A stretch of 47,227 nucleotides of DNA from Brachionus plicatilis. Lineage: Eukaryota > Rotifera > Eurotatoria > Ploima > Brachionidae. The stretch spans positions 4,809 to 52,035 of the forward strand of contig QEOQ01000348.1 in assembly GCA_010279815.1 (NCBI GenBank), given 5' to 3'. Of this stretch, positions 1 to 9,192 are shown piece after piece; position 1 is the stretch's first letter, and each line of letters begins with the position of its first letter. The notes under the pieces are model-generated. The model was not told where the DNA came from, did no database searches, and worked only from the letters and a program-made list of their open reading frames with translations. The position numbers and the translations under genes are program-made.

Positions 1-23
1 AACTAGGGTTAGATGTGTCCACA

Positions 24-50
24 GACGGACGGACGGACGGACGGACGGAC
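24..50. repeat. (ACGG)n microsatellite, copy 1
   Basis: A short ACGG/GGAC tetranucleotide run inside the terminal module of the Helentron-like element. Confidence 0.9.
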
Positions 51-127
51 ACGACAAACGTAATACCTAGATTTTTTTTTTCTTGATATTCATATATCAG
101 CGAAAAATCTAGGCAACCCAAAAAGAA

Positions 128-955
128 TTGCAATTGTTTGAACAAAATGATCCGGTTCGCATTGAAATGAATAGACTCAGGTCGGATGCTAACATGAGAA
201 ACAATTACTCTTTTTTAGACTTTGGTTTTGAGTTGAAGAGAACAAGTGATTTGACAATAATATTTCAAAATATTCAATCGTTTAATTCAAACAAAGAAAA
301 TGTCAAATATGATTTTGGATATAAGCAGGCTGATATTATTTTTCTAAGTGAATGTCACAATAGAAAAAATTTTAGACAGAATGAAGCAAAATTATTATTT
401 GACAATTATCACCTTGTTTATTATTCAAGTGGAACTAATTTAAACTGTTCAAATGGACAAATATGTTTGATACGCAAGGATAAATCACTTGTTGACAATT
501 TTGAATTAGTTGCACACAATGCATCCACATTGTTTGAGTATTCGGGTATTAATCAATCGAAATGTGTTGAATTGAGTTTGTTCAAATTCAGAAAGGGAAA
601 TTCAACAGTTGTTTATTTTTTAAATCTTTACAAACATCCAAAGATGGACAATGACAAGTTTATTCAAGAGATGATTGCCTTTTTGAATTTAAATTTGAAT
701 AGCACAGACTCTTTGGTAATCCTAGGTGATTTCAATATTGACTTTAATAAGGAGAACAATTCAAAATATCTTGATATGCTAAGAGACAATTTGAACATGA
801 CACCAGTGTTCAGCAAATGTTTGACTTTCAAGGATATCTCTCAATTGGACTGGTGTCTAACGAACAAATCAAAAACTTTTGGTCAATTTAAATCACAGCC
901 ATATTCAACATGGTTCAGTGATCATCAGGCTATTTTCACCGAGATTACATTATAA
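128..955 (+). CDS. Apurinic-like endonuclease (EEP) domain, C-terminus of a Helentron Rep/helicase polyprotein (5' truncated)
   Basis: The frame is open for 275 codons but has no convincing ATG; it runs in from a truncated 5' side. EEP-fold motifs are visible in order: IIFQNIQS (about residue 43), ADIIFLSECH (about 68), VILGDFNID (about 197), SQLDWCLTN (about 240) and the terminal SDHQAIF, which carries the catalytic-type Asp-His pair. The short leader with NRLRS just before the domain resembles the junction between the PIF1 helicase and endonuclease in Helentron polyproteins, where the endonuclease is thought to act in strand nicking. An alternative is the endonuclease of a CR1/jockey-type LINE, but no reverse transcriptase follows. 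The frame has no internal stop, so decay is recent or the piece is still under constraint. Confidence 0.7.
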   Translation: MQLFEQNDPVRIEMNRLRSDANMRNNYSFLDFGFELKRTSDLTIIFQNIQSFNSNKENVKYDFGYKQADIIFLSECHNRKNFRQNEAKLLFDNYHLVYYSSGTNLNCSNGQICLIRKDKSLVDNFELVAHNASTLFEYSGINQSKCVELSLFKFRKGNSTVVYFLNLYKHPKMDNDKFIQEMIAFLNLNLNSTDSLVILGDFNIDFNKENNSKYLDMLRDNLNMTPVFSKCLTFKDISQLDWCLTNKSKTFGQFKSQPYSTWFSDHQAIFTEITL

Positions 956-1353
956 AGTTCAGTTATTCTTTCTTTTTTAGATTGAAGTTTTTCTGTCAAT
1001 AAATATTTTTTATCACATAATTTATTTAAATAAAATTTTTGAAATAGTAATTAACCGATTTAAAGTTTAATTTTTAAAAAATTAGATTGCCTAGATTTTT
1101 CGCGCGTTACATTTGAAACTATTCAATGCNAACATGGTTCAGTGATCATCAGGCTATTTTCACCGAGATCACATTTTAATTCAGTTATACTTTCTTTTTT
1201 AGTTTATACTTTTGTTGTCAATAAATATTTTTTATCACATTATTTTTTTAAAATAACATTTCTAATTTATTAATTGATCGATTTTTAGTTTAATTTTTAA
1301 AAAATTAGATTGCCTAGATTTTTCGCCCGTTACATTTGAAACTATTCAATGCC
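907..1353 (+). repeat. Tandem duplication of the Helentron 3' end (2 x ~224 bp)
   Basis: 907-1130 and 1131-1353 match closely, including the last 13 codons of the endonuclease, the AATAAATATTTTTTATCACA stretch and the TTGCCTAGATTTTTCGC motif. An ambiguous base sits exactly at the junction (1130). Confidence 0.85.
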
Positions 1354-1425
1354 ATGAATGGAAATATTTTTTGTCATTTTTAAAACTAGGGTTAACATCT
1401 AAAAACTAGGGTTAGATGTGTCCAC

Positions 1426-1489
1426 AGACGGACGGACGGACGGACGGACGGACGGACGGACAGACGGACGGACGGACGGACGGACGGAC
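1426..1489. repeat. (ACGG)n microsatellite, copy 2
   Basis: The same tetranucleotide array, longer, in the second copy of the terminal module, interrupted once by CAGACGG. Confidence 0.9.
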
Positions 1490-1558
1490 ATGACAAACGT
1501 AATACCTAGATTTTTTTTTTCTTGATATTCATAAATCAGCGAAAAATCTAGGCAACCC

Positions 1559-2862
1559 TAACCCTATTATTTTTGTTTTTTTATTAATTTGCAAAACAAA
1601 CTTTACTTTAATTTTTAAAATTATCAGATAATGCTTTCTTATATTAGATAATATTTATAAAAATTGGGAAAATATTGAGCAAACATGCTTTAAATCCGTA
1701 ACGTTTAAAAGTTATTCAAGTTTCGCTGAATTGAAATGATCGAATTGAAACGAACTTAACCCTAACCCCTATCTGCTCTCTGTTTTTCGTTTTTTTTTAA
1801 ATAAAGTATTTGCTTAAAAACATCAAATGATTGTCAATTTAAAATTAAGCGGAGTAAAAATATTTGAAAAAGATGAATTGAAATTTCGAAATTGTTTCCC
1901 AGACTGAAACACTTGAAGGATGATAAATTAATTTTAATTTTCTTTAATTTTTATTATTTAATTTATTTAATATGGTTTTACCAGTTCAACTAGATCAGAG
2001 CAAATTCTATTTCTAAAACTGATTCAAATTTAAAAAAAAACAAAAAATTTTTAACTTCATTTTTTGTTTTTTTATCAGTTATGAGAATTATGCATTCTAT
2101 TCAATAAATGGCTTTTCTTTTCGATTTTTTTTCAATTAAAAAAATTTTTTATCAGAATTGTTTTTTCTATTATCGGATATAAACGAATCAATAATTAAAT
2201 TTTTTCTTCATTAACGAATCGATAATAAAATGTTTTCTTCGTTAACGATTCTAAAATATTTTTTTTTTATTTTGTTTTTTTTTAATAAAATTGTATCTAT
2301 TAAAAACTTTCATTTTTTAAAAAACTCAATAATATCCTTAATTAACAAGAATAGAAAAATTTATATAATTCTGACCAAAAATTATCTTGTTTGTGATCAA
2401 CCTTCAATAATCTTCAAGCAAATTTTTTTAATTTTTAGAATCATATCTTAATCAGAGAATTATTTCAATTCCACTTAGATTTAGTTGCTCAAACCTGTAT
2501 TTTTACTTACGGGAAAATTCCTGTTAAGTGACTATGAAAAAGTGATACTTAAATTACAAAAAAACTAAAAAATTTTAGTAATTTTTTTATAATTATATTA
2601 TTCGAGAAGAACTTAATGAATGTTTTATTTTAGTTATTTAATATTATCAAAACTTTGATTATGAATAAATATTTTTAGCACAATAAAAAAAGTATGACAC
2701 GAAAATAGTTTTTAGTCTATCGGAGATCCAAAATTTGCTTACGACATCGAAAGTAAAGCCTCTGTATGAATAAGTTGAATTTTAATTAAATTTTGATTCA
2801 GTGTATACTGTTTTTTTAGCCGTAGATTGATAATAATTTATTTTTTGTTTCCTTATGAATCC
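1559..2862. other. AT-rich intergenic stretch
   Basis: I see no convincing gene here. 1905-2060 is one copy of a dispersed repeat, recognisable by CTAGATCAGAGCAAAT..CTATTTCTAAAAC, that recurs at 9695-9900. The open frame at 2230-2451 is low-complexity Ile/Phe/Asn translation of AT-rich DNA and is not called. Confidence 0.6.
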
Positions 2863-3427
2863 CTATTTGACTCTTGCCCTGGCATTTTGTTCAGATTTAG
2901 ATAAATTTTGCGTTAAAACATTTTCTTCTTTGGTCTTACTTTTTTTGACACTTTCGATTTAGGTCGAAAAATATATGGTCGTACAATTTTTATAACTTAT
3001 TGTCGCAATGCCAACATGAATTCTATTTAAGCTATCAATACAAACCATATCAGGTAAATTGTCATTATTTAAAACAATAAAGGCTCTATAATGGTTACCA
3101 ATGGACCATCCATTTATACTGGAAAAATTGTTATGCCAAGGCTACCTAGAACTTCGACATGATCATTCAGGAAACTAATATCTCTTCCGGGAGTAGTGGA
3201 AAAGTGTTTGAGTCTATTTGAATAGATGTCTAGGAAACAATGAAAAACTGAATTCCATGAGACTTTTGACCAGTTCGAGGGTAGGTTGATGATCTTACGT
3301 TTTTCAAATGATGATTGATTGTTAAAATCTGCAATTAATTGGTTTGAGTGTCCGATTACAACAATGTCCATTTAGCCATCATTGTTCGTGTCTTCTAAAA
3401 ATCTCAAATGGTTAATTCTCCATCCTG
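2863..3427 (-). pseudogene. FG-GAP/VCBS-repeat protein exon, broken
   Basis: Read on the minus strand from a splice acceptor (TTTTCAG at about 3430) the translation gives LEDTNNDG, then a TAA where Lys would be expected, then MDIVVIGHSN: the D-x-N-x-D-G calcium loop and following strand of an FG-GAP/VCBS repeat. About 85 codons later the frame shifts by one near 3120 and continues as GWSIGNHYRAFIVLNND..LPDMVCIDS..RIHVGI, a second repeat of the same type. A further stop precedes a Lys-rich tail. FG-GAP repeats build beta-propellers of extracellular and integrin-like proteins; the specific parent gene is not recognisable. One nonsense codon, one frameshift and a second stop argue for a pseudogene. 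Confidence 0.6.
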
Positions 3428-3439
3428 AAAAAAAATTCA

Positions 3440-4000
3440 ACAAATAGAATTTTTGATTATTTTTTGATTATTATATTTTTGATATTTATTAGAAAAAATA
3501 TTAAGATTAAACACAGAAAAATTGATTTCTGCTTAACTTAATTGAAATCCAATAATTTTTTTTTAAATAAAATTAATTTTAGACAAAGTATTCAAAATTA
3601 ATCGTAAAAGAATAAAAAACTTATTAATTTTAATTATTCAAATACTCTTTTCCCTGAATTTAAAAAAATATCTTTGTGTATGTTTTTCAACAAATCTTTT
3701 TTAAATTTCTTCTATATTTTACTTCACTCATTGGAAGTGATTTCGACAATTAATTTTTGAAATTTTTTAAAAGAAGGCTAATTAGGTATTGCGAATTTCA
3801 AGTTCAAATTAAAGAAAAATTCTTCATTTTTAAATAATATAAATTAAATTTATTTAAATTTAATATTTAAATAAATAAATTTTATTTACTAAAAAAAGAA
3901 AGAAAATTAGGTTTAAAAAAGGTTTTCTTGTATTTTTTATTCAATTATTAAAATATTTTTTCTAGTATTTAATTTTTATTTACATGCCATATTATTTACC
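3440..4000. other. AT-rich stretch, nothing recognised
   Basis: Low-complexity A/T sequence on both strands. No frame with gene-like composition was found. Confidence 0.6.
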
Positions 4001-4004
4001 TTTC

Positions 4005-4147
4005 TAATTTTAAATGTGATTTTAATAACAAGAAACAATATCTCAATCATTATACTAATAAAAGGCCACAACAAACTGACTTGCCTGGATTTCTCCCTTG
4101 TGATCCATCTTTGTTAGCCAATTGCGCAGAAAACAAGACCTTTGATA
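4005..4147 (+). pseudogene. Possible exon fragment of unknown gene (upstream of the BEACH exon)
   Basis: An open stretch ending in TAA reads through QTDLPGFLPCDPSLLANC, less biased in composition than the surrounding AT-rich DNA. It lies 130 bp upstream of the BEACH exon on the same strand. In BEACH proteins a segment of the type LPPW..NDP precedes the motif in the next feature, so this may be the preceding exon in degenerate form. The match is weak. Confidence 0.3.
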
Positions 4148-4274
4148 AGTTTTTGTAAAATTTTTAGCTAAGTAAATATTATAATATTGTAAAAAAAATC
4201 AAAATTAATATTCTTTATTTTTATTAAAAATTAATAAATAAATAGAAAAATTTTGCTTTAATTTTAAACACATT

Positions 4275-4361
4275 CAAAATTGGATTGATTTAATTTGGGG
4301 CTTTAAACAAAGTGGACGACCAGCTATTGATGCAATTAATTGTTACCATCCAGCTTGTTTT
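4275..4361 (+). pseudogene. BEACH-domain exon (LYST-like)
   Basis: The 29 codons read NWIDLIWGFKQSG then RPAIDAINCYHPACF, which is the WIDLIFGYKQ..AINxFHPATY core of the BEACH domain. The AIN..HPA version is closest to the LYST/Mauve group of lysosome-trafficking regulators rather than to neurobeachin. The exon ends at TTT followed directly by GTAAAT, a plausible donor. No further BEACH exons were found on either side within a few kb, so this is probably an isolated relic. It could also be one exon of a gene with long introns. Confidence 0.55.
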
Positions 4362-4369
4362 GTAAATTT

Positions 4370-5810
4370 TTATTCATTTTTAAAAAATAAATTGGAATTT
4401 TNAAATAAACAATTTAAATTAATAATTTTTTTGTTTTTTTTTTTAATTTGAAGGAGCTATAGAAATATCATTTTCTCTGATCTTGTTGACCTGTTATTAC
4501 CTTTTCAACAATCCCAAATAACCAAATGCGCTTTCTACTTAATTATTTGCCTATGAACAAAAATAGTAAAAATTAAAGAAAATTAAAATTAATTTTTCAC
4601 CCTTAAAGTGTTAGACTTTAGAAGCCTAGATTCATCAATTTCGCAAATTTGGCAAAATATTAAAAATTTTTAAAATTTTTACATTTCCATATTTTTAGAT
4701 TTTTTGTGCAATATTTAAAAAAATTTAAAAAAAAAAAAAAATAACTCCTCTAAATCATTTAGTATTCATGATGAAAAATTAAAATTTTCTGAAATGATGT
4801 ACAAAAAATCTAAAAGTGTTAAAATGTAAAATGTAAAATTTTAACATTTTGCCGCAAATTTTACCTACTGCGCCAAACTTTAAATTTTATATCTAATTAT
4901 TTTTTTCTATATTATTTTTTAATATTATATCTAGTTTATTTCTAAATAGATCAAAAAATTCAAAATAGGTGAACTAAATACTGAAAACAAGAATTGTTCC
5001 AGTAATAGGTTCCACTAACACACTCGCTTTCTTTTTTATATATATATTTGCTGTTTTTTAAGTTTTAAGGATTTATTAGTCATTTTTAGAATAATGATTT
5101 AAAAGAGAGAATCTTTTTTTTATTTTATTTAAAAGTGCTACGATATTAAATACGCAAACCATTTTTCACTTAACAGACTAGACTCGAAAGCCTTTGATTA
5201 TTTTCTTTTTAAATTTTTACTTTAGTGATAATTGGCGTTCGTTTGTTGAATTTAAACAAAAAATCAACTTATAAAAAATTGATAAAAAGGGAAAACATGG
5301 TTTTTTAAACTTAAACATTATCACAAGGATTGTCATATCACAAACCCAAAGTCAAAATTTAAAATAAAAAGCTTTGTTTTTTAAAAAAAAAAAGTTTTTT
5401 ATTCTTGCTATTTTAACTTTAAATTATTTTTTATTTGAGAATGTCGCGAAGAAAAGCTGCCTTCTTCTCTTAAAGATGAGAATGATACACGATGACAAAT
5501 CCATGATGACTTTGATTATGAGTTTGAAAATGAAATTTGAATTACTGCCTAACCCAATGCAGACTTATTGATTAAATCAATATAAAAATTCGGACTTAAA
5601 GAATTAATAAATTAAAAAAAAAATTTTTTTTTTCAAAATTTTGAAAAATTGTCTTTGGTCAATTTTTTTATGACATAAAATCAAAAAAAAATCAAAAACT
5701 AAAAAGTCTTCAATATTCTATCTTTTTTTTTAATTGGAAAAGAAGTTAAAAAAAATTTTCGGTTTTTTTTAAAATATCCAGCCAACAATGTTTTTTTTTC
5801 ACTAAAAGCC
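4370..5810. other. AT-rich stretch with weak coding-like traces
   Basis: Mostly A/T tracts, one ambiguous base at 4402. 4455-4550 and 5440-5570 have less biased composition; the latter reads as an acidic, Asp/Glu-rich peptide broken by several stops. Neither is assignable. 5310-5362 resembles the reverse complement of 9518-9575, so a dispersed repeat is present. Confidence 0.4.
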
Positions 5811-5819
5811 AACAGATTA

Positions 5820-6815
5820 TGACCATTAATGAGGGTATATGGAGTATTTTGTAAGTTAAACTTCTCGAAAGACAGGCAACTTAATTATAGCTCAAGTGTC
5901 TTTTGACTCCTAGAGCCAGAAAATTTTTTTGTTGACCACCCTCTAAAATTTTGCCTTTCCTAGGTCTTCATATACGTAGATTATTAATTTGAAGTCAAAA
6001 ATTTAATCAGAGTTGTCTAAAAGTTGCAATTCGAATTTGTCGATGTAGAGCCAAGTAAACTAGGTTAGGCAAATTTACGGGTCAATTGCACCAGATTTTG
6101 GACCTAGGCACTGTTGATTTAAATGTTAAATTGCTCAATTCTTTTTTAAAATTTTTTAAAGTGTATAAAATTGAAGAAAATCTGGGCATATACAACTACT
6201 TTTTGGCTGTTCAACAAGCGGACATCGACGCAATGCTCCGAGGCGACTTACTCGTGAGCAAAGTGGCACGTCTTTGCCTCAACTACTTGTAATCTACCAA
6301 GTCGTTCACATTAATGCCTGTCAAAAGCATCAGCTACAACAAGCTGCTCTCGGCCAAGCATGTGCCGATCGGCGCAGACGGCGAGAACATCCGAAGGCCT
6401 GATCTCGCAATTTGACGAAGGAATTTTTTTTTAAACCGAAAAAATTTTCCTAGAAAAAACACATTTTTCAAAAACGATACTTAGAGGGTGGCTCCGTCTA
6501 AAATTTTATCTTTGCTCTTCTACTTAGATCAAGGCCTCGCGCTGCAACATGATTGGCTTGCCCAAAACTATAAAAGCTAATGTCGCGAGCCGGTTCAGAG
6601 CTCATTGCAGATTTTGTGAAAAGCGAACAGTCAGTTGTTTTAGAAACAAACAAAAAACATCAGACAAATCACCAGACCAGCCATAAAATGTATGTTGAGA
6701 TATTCACCACTCTGGCAAGCGTGAAAAAAAGCACCGTGAAAATCTGGAACAAAGATGGATGCACAAGGACTTGGTTTAGACTTTTTTTAATAATTCAAAA
6801 TTTGCTTTAAAAAAA
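5820..6815 (+). pseudogene. Unidentified degenerate gene fragment(s)
   Basis: Islands of more balanced base composition at 6185-6415 and 6530-6770 stand out from the AT background. The first reads FLAVQQADIDAMLRGDLLVS then KVARLCLNYL and a stop; after a frame break it continues as MPVKSISYNKLLSAKHVPIG. The second begins after a possible acceptor (TTCTACTTAG) with IKASRCNMIGLPKTIKANV in one frame. I do not recognise the family. Frame changes and stops suggest decayed exons. 6241-6292 also occurs inverted at 8343-8395. Confidence 0.4.
6241..6292 (+). repeat. Inverted duplication, arm 1 (about 53 bp)
   Basis: Matches the reverse complement of 8343-8395 with about two mismatches. The arm lies inside an exon-like fragment (GDLLVSKVARLCLNYL), so coding material was copied and inverted. 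Confidence 0.85.
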
Positions 6816-7260
6816 AAATATGATAATTAATTAATAATCCTAAAATAAATTTTAATTGATATTCAAAATACGTCTTAGATTTTAAAACATTTTTTTAAAA
6901 GTATAATCGAATTCAATTTTTCTGAAACTATAAAGTTGAGCTAAAATTTTAAATTTTTTGTTAATTATTACAGATTGCCAAGTTGTTTCTTTCTTATAAT
7001 TTTAAATCTTAAACTAATTTTTTTCATAACAACCAGATTGGACAGCAATGAGTGGAAAATACTTTAGTCTTGAAAAGTTTTGGAGATAATTATGTCCATT
7101 ATTCTGATGGGTTAATGTTTTTTTTTTCCTAACTCTTTTTTATTTCACTTGAAGTGTGCAATTTAAAGTTAACAAAATGATCTTCATTAAATATGGTTGA
7201 ACAGTCAAGAGCTGTTTATCTTGTCAAAAATGTTTGTTTGTTATCTTGTCCAAAATTCTG

Positions 7261-7540
7261 GTTGCCCAGATCGGCCTGCCACAGGTCCTCGAACTTTAAC
7301 TTTTAGATCTTGTTGTCAGCCATCATCAGCAACACCTCGCAGGAATTCCATTGGCTGACGAAGCTGATCCAGTCAACTTGAAATACCTCGCCTTCTAGGG
7401 GAAACGTGAACCAAAAGGTTTCGCGCAAGTCCCAATTGTACTGTACTTTGTTGTCGTGTTTGCGTTTCACAAAGTTGCCGAACACGCAGTCCTTGCACAA
7501 GCGAAGGTTCTCGTCTTCATCCAGCACAATAAAAAAAAAG
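7261..7540 (-). pseudogene. Unidentified coding fragment, minus strand
   Basis: An open frame reads LDEDENLRLCKDCVFGNFVK, followed further on by VQYNWDLRETFWF and QVDWISFVSQWN, with natural amino-acid composition and higher GC than its surroundings. It ends at a stop at 7303, but the same frame continues for some 15 gene-like codons. It lies just downstream, on the same strand, of the Ig pseudogene and could belong to the same parent. I do not recognise a domain. Confidence 0.4.
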
Positions 7541-7659
7541 ATAGATGAGATGCTTATTTTTATCTATCTTCTCTGTATTGTCAACAAGAAGTTTTGTTCG
7601 TAGTTCCAAAATTCACAATACCAAAAAATCGACATAGTAGAAAATAACAAAAAGATACC

Positions 7660-8095
7660 GTTTGGTATCAGCAAAGTACCATCGGGGTAAATGACACTTG
7701 AATCCGGGTGTAGTGATCGATTTTTTTTGGATTTTTTTTTTTGAATAGATGGTCGGCTCTGGGTGGCCTTTGGGCACCTTGCATTCCATTATGACCTGAC
7801 CTGTCGACTCTTGAGCATGTCGCGAAAGTCCTCTCTCAGAAATGCGATCATCAAGCTGGCGTTGTGAATTGTGGAAGTGCCGTATTCATTGTGGCCTCTG
7901 CATTGGGAGGAGCCCGCGTTTGACTTGTCGTGTCTGCCCAGGGTCGCGGCGAATATTAACAAGTTAGAGCCATGTATGAGCGTGTACTTTGATTTTTAGA
8001 TGATCGATGTCCAGCGCATGACTATCTTTGAGCCAGCTTATCCTGGGTCTTGGCTCGTATGACACCCTGAATTCCATAGTGACCGGGTCGCTCAA
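7660..8095 (-). pseudogene. Ig (I-set) domain exons of a titin/obscurin-type muscle protein, broken
   Basis: On the minus strand, pieces of at least two I-set domains appear in order but in changing frames: VTMEFRVSYEPRPRISWLKD (strands B-C with the conserved Trp), then GSNLLIFAATLGR..DKSNAG, then NEYGTSTIHNASLMIAFLRE (strands F-G), then VIMECKVPKGHPEPTIY (B-C of the next domain) and PDSSVIYPDGTLLIPNG. Tandem I-set domains of this kind belong to giant sarcomeric proteins. At least three frameshifts and one stop break the fragment, so it is a pseudogene. The order of the segments matches a normal protein, so it was not rearranged. Confidence 0.75.
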
Positions 8096-8342
8096 TTAAC
8101 CATGATGCTGTTCGGGTGAAGATCTGCTGATTTTTAGTTTTTTTAAAGTATAATTATGTTTAATTTATAATTTTAAACGTTTTAGAAGAATTAATAAAAA
8201 TAATATCAGTTATGCAAATTTAGGAAATAAAATTTTTTTTCAGTAATTTTAGTTAAAAAAAAAATAAACCGCCAATTTATATAATATGAGTTTTAAGCTT
8301 AAAAAAAATTTTAAAATTATGAATATTTAAAAAACTTGGTAA

Positions 8343-8395
8343 ATTACAAGTAGTTGAGGCAAAGACGTGTCACTTTGCTCACGAGCAAGTCGCCT
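8343..8395 (-). repeat. Inverted duplication, arm 2
   Basis: Reverse-complement partner of 6241-6292. Confidence 0.85.
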
Positions 8396-8596
8396 TCTTG
8401 TACCACAACCTCTACAAGTTTTGTACAAATTTTTGGACTCGAGCGAAAATTTGATCGGCGACCAATACTCTGCGTCACTCATCGAGCTGTTGAAAAAAGA
8501 CCAACAATCGCTCGACTCAAATTCTCAGTCTCACTTCAAGATCCGATTGTTCCAATTGCTTAACTATGCTTGGTTGAGTTGTTGAATCGCGAAGCC
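8396..8596 (+). pseudogene. Unidentified helical coding fragment
   Basis: One frame reads QVLYKFLDSSENLIGDQYSA followed by SLIELLKKDQQS and FKIRLFQLLNYAWLS, then a stop. The pattern of Leu-rich amphipathic helices suggests part of an alpha-solenoid, but no family is recognised. It abuts the inverted duplication arm. Confidence 0.35.
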
Positions 8597-8599
8597 GTT

Positions 8600-9170
8600 C
8601 GTGTGACTCGTAAATTTACTTGTTTTCAACTTTACTTAAATTTTATGCATGGAAAGCTGTATGTTGTATTTTAAACAAAAAGCCTTAAAGAAGCTCTATT
8701 GAGAAACTCAATTTGATCGAAGATTTGATCAGGTGTCATGAAACGATCGAAGAGACTTCAAAAGACATTTTATTTTGATAATTTTTTGCAAATTAATATT
8801 TGTAAAAAATTAAATCAATATAATTTTTGTAATTTTTTTTGCTCAATTTTTTTAAAAAAATCTTTATGGATGATTTTAAAATGTCTTTAAATTCAATTTT
8901 CATTTTGAGACCTTTTTTTTTACTTTAAAAATTATTCTAATTATAATTTAATCTATATTATACACAAATAAATCCATTCATTTTAAAATTATAATTTTGT
9001 TTCAAGTTTTTCTAATCAAACACTTTTTAAGAATCGATTATTTTACAATTAAACACAAATTATTTTTATTAATATTTTCATTGATTAGAAATTTCAAGGT
9101 TAATCGACAAACTAGTGCCCTTTTCAAAAAAGACTGATTAACACATCTGATTTTTTATCTTTTTTTCAAT
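8600..9170. other. AT-rich stretch, nothing recognised
   Basis: A/T tracts only; the long T run at about 9170-9187 would serve as the polypyrimidine tract for the MADS-box exon that follows. Confidence 0.6.
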
Positions 9171-9192
9171 ATTGTTTTTTTTTTTTTAAAAG

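Larger units (their letters stand above)
1..1558 (+). mobile_element. Helentron-like (Helitron) 3'-end remnant with duplicated terminus
   Basis: A composite repeat. Two copies of a terminal module (1-119 and 1404-1558) each hold a start AACTAGGGTTAGATGTG, an ACGG microsatellite, then a hairpin whose arms are CCTAGATTTTT and AAAAATCTAGG. Between them lies an endonuclease reading frame (128-955) and a 224-bp tandem duplication (907-1130 and 1131-1353) that repeats the last codons plus the 3' tail. A 17-bp sequence, GCGAAAAATCTAGGCAA, stands at 100-116 and 1539-1555 and in inverted form at 1087-1103 and 1310-1326. Helentrons are known to carry a C-terminal endonuclease, subterminal inverted motifs and internal microsatellites, which is why I assign this class. 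The 5' part (Rep, helicase) is not in the window. Confidence 0.6.

Noticed and set aside
1..1560. Telomere-like (CTAGGGTTAG / CCCTAACCCTA) motifs
   Set aside because: Only one or two partial units next to the transposon ends; no array.
2230..2451. 73-codon open frame
   Set aside because: Phe/Ile/Asn/Lys-only translation of AT-rich DNA; no gene-like composition or signals.
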